Made by a program: the position numbers and the translations under genes. The notes under the pieces are model-generated. The model was not told the DNA's origin, searched no databases, and was given only the letters and a program-made list of their open reading frames with translations. From assembly GCA_012295275.1 (NCBI GenBank), contig CM022669.1, positions 12,288,980 to 12,352,979 on the forward strand: DNA of 64,000 nucleotides, given 5' to 3'. The stretch is from Chrysomallon squamiferum. Taxonomy: Eukaryota; Mollusca; Gastropoda; Neomphalida; Peltospiridae. This document shows, one piece after another, positions 62,196 through 64,000 of this stretch (within the stretch, counting starts at the first letter, position 1; each line of letters opens with the position of its first letter).

Positions 62196-63360
62196 AATAA
62201 TAAATAAACAATGATGATGATAAATAAATAATAATGATAAATAATAAATAAATAAATAAATAATACTAATACTAATACTAATATTAACAGCCGTGGTAGT
62301 AGCAGTAACAGTAGTAGGATGAGGAATAGGAAATTTGATCTAGCGATGTCTTCAGCTATTGTTTACTGAACTGACGTCATTTAAACTTTGAAAAGTGTGA
62401 CCTGTGTTTTTCTTTCTTTGTTTGTAAATGAATACTCGCGGCTGGTTCTCAGTTTAGTTAACAGATTAAATAATTCTTGAGCAGTTTAATCTAATTTAGC
62501 ACATATAAATGGAGAACAAAACATTTTTTTTTTTTTTATTTTTTTTTTTTTTTTTTTTTTTTAAATCAAATTCACTACTGGACAAAAAGGAACAAGAAGG
62601 TATTGTAGATTCCTGCAGCCTGTAATGTATTACTGTCATTGTTCAGTGCAAAATAGTCACACACACACACATTTTTTTCTCCGGTAAAAACATGTAGAGG
62701 TACAGATCTAGCACCTTGCCAGTTGACTTGACTGCATAACTGTTTGGCATCCCTCTGTAGTTTTTACATAGATATGTATAAATGAACTGACTTAATTTTA
62801 CTGTTGTGATTATTGTATTTATATTAATTTGTGTGATTTATTTATTTATTTATTTTTATCTTTGTCGAGAAAAGCAAAAAAAAGAACACATTAAAACACA
62901 TGAATAATTCAAATATAATAAATAAGTATATAAACCAATAAATAAAAATAAACGGTTAATAATAAAAACATAATAATGTAATGAATAAATAAGTACGTGA
63001 GTAAGTAAGTAAGTAAATAATAACAACACCAATATATTTAAATAAAGAATACAAATAATAATTGAATAATAATTAAAAAAAACTGAATGAAAAAAAACAA
63101 ATAATAATAAGAAGAAATAAACAAATAAATAATATAGTAAATAAATACATATAGATAGATAGATAAACAAATAAATAAATGAATAAATAAATAAATAAAT
63201 GAATAAATAAATAAATAAATAAACAAACAAACAAATAAATAAATAAATAAAATAAAATAAAATAAATATAGTGAAAACAACATAAAGACTATCAACAACA
63301 ACAACAACAAAACAATAATAATAATAACAACAACAATAAAACAATAATAATAATAATAAA
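62090..63360. repeat. A/T-dominated tetranucleotide arrays ((AAAT)n and relatives)
   Basis: (AAAC)n, (AAAT)n, (AAT)n and (CAA)n runs at 62090-62290 and 62880-63360, separated by a unique block with a TGACGTCA site at 62372 and a poly-T tract at 62521-62562. Confidence 0.85.
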
Positions 63361-63591
63361 ATAAAAAATGAAAAACGAAGAATTAAAAATGTGGGTCACG
63401 TGATATCAAGATGTGTGAGTTAGATCCGGTATGATACACATATCCTGCTTTCGAAGGCAACTTCTCTTCTCGAGGTTGAATCAACAGGGAAGCCATAGTA
63501 GTGTGTTATATCATTTTTATGATAATTATGTGTTACATTCAGAAACGATTAATTTCACAGTTTTGTGAATAAAATATATATGCTTTTACAG

Positions 63592-63648
63592 GAAGAGAAA
63601 CCATGATCATTATTACTCAGTTTGTTCTGTTCAGCGGTTTCTTGTTGG
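63592..63648 (+). CDS. First coding exon (signal peptide) of a gene running off the right edge
   Basis: An acceptor (tatgcttttacag) ends at 63591 and a strong donor (gtaagatttt) starts at 63649. Between them, ATG at 63603 opens 15 codons plus one base: MIIITQFVLFSGFLL. This is a typical hydrophobic signal-peptide core for a secreted or membrane protein. The remaining exons lie outside the window, so the product is unknown. Upstream AG-preceded sequence implies a further 5' non-coding exon. The splice pair and hydrophobic start agree well, but the exon is short and the call rests on signals only. Confidence 0.5.
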
Positions 63649-64000
63649 GTAAGATTTTACATATTTATTTAACTTTTTTTTTCTTTTTTTAAACACTGTT
63701 TCTTTCGATCTTTCTTTCTTTCTTTCTTTCTTCTTTCATTCATTCATTCATTTCTTAAACTTTAGATTTAATTATATACATGCTTTAGTTTATATGTATG
63801 AATGTGTAAATATGTATCTGTGAGTGTATGTACAGTGCGGATGTTTGTTTGTGAGTATATCTGCCTGTCAGTCGGTATTTATATATATATATATATATAT
63901 ACCACGTACGTATGAATACCTTTATTTATTTTGTATGTCTGTACATATGTATATATGTATATATATATATATATGTATATATATATGTATCTATTTGTAT
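63649..64000 (+). other. First intron of the gene at the right edge (partial)
   Basis: Non-coding and rich in (TTTC)n (63705-63732), (TTCA)n and long (AT)n/(TATG)n runs to the window end. Confidence 0.45.

Noticed and set aside
62856-63344. 162-codon minus-strand frame
   Set aside because: Product of (AAAT)n arrays; only F, L, Y and I repeats.

Overview
The window reads as nuclear DNA from an animal and is mostly non-coding. It is AT-rich, packed with homopolymers and long microsatellites, and has intron-split genes with GT..AG junctions. The protein families found and the repeat style (very long (GA)n and (ATT)n arrays, short terminal-inverted-repeat elements, degenerate tRNA-type SINEs) fit a lophotrochozoan, most likely a mollusc. 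The species cannot be fixed from the sequence alone.

Layout. 1-12.4 kb holds no recognisable coding sequence. It is low-complexity and contains a 76-bp minisatellite. 12557-17454 (minus) is a complete eight-exon OSTF1 orthologue (SH3 plus ankyrin repeats, 217 aa) whose first exon lies in a CpG-containing promoter block. 17.6-19.2 kb is the divergent intergenic space and holds one unexplained 57-codon open segment followed by a poly(A) signal. 19213-21651 (plus) is a complete three-exon BTB-BACK-PHR protein of the BTBD1/2/3/6 type (472 aa), with a probable U-rich 3' UTR reaching about 24.25 kb. 24.3-54.8 kb is a large intergenic or intronic desert of microsatellites, small DNA-transposon relics and a few CpG-retaining blocks with exon-like splice signals (about 26.65, 36.1-36.9 and 47.9-48.15 kb). 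55173-56159 (plus) is an intact LicD-family protein gene with an uninterrupted 328-aa reading frame, preceded by a good splice acceptor at 54799. At the right edge (63592-63648) is the first coding exon, a signal peptide start, of a gene that continues past the window.

The three identified proteins do not form a pathway. OSTF1 is a cytosolic SH3/ankyrin adaptor, the BTB protein is a probable Cullin-3 substrate adaptor, and the LicD protein is a probable membrane-anchored phospho-sugar or phosphocholine-type transferase.

I did not find a convincing new multi-gene system. The most useful leads are: (i) a jump in CpG content at about 25-26 kb, suggesting a border between methylated and unmethylated chromatin; (ii) a 680-bp TA-flanked terminal-inverted-repeat element between two GA arrays; (iii) the orphan 57-codon terminal-exon candidate at 18.4 kb; (iv) candidate distant 5' exons for the LicD gene; and (v) several undescribed minisatellites and local duplications.
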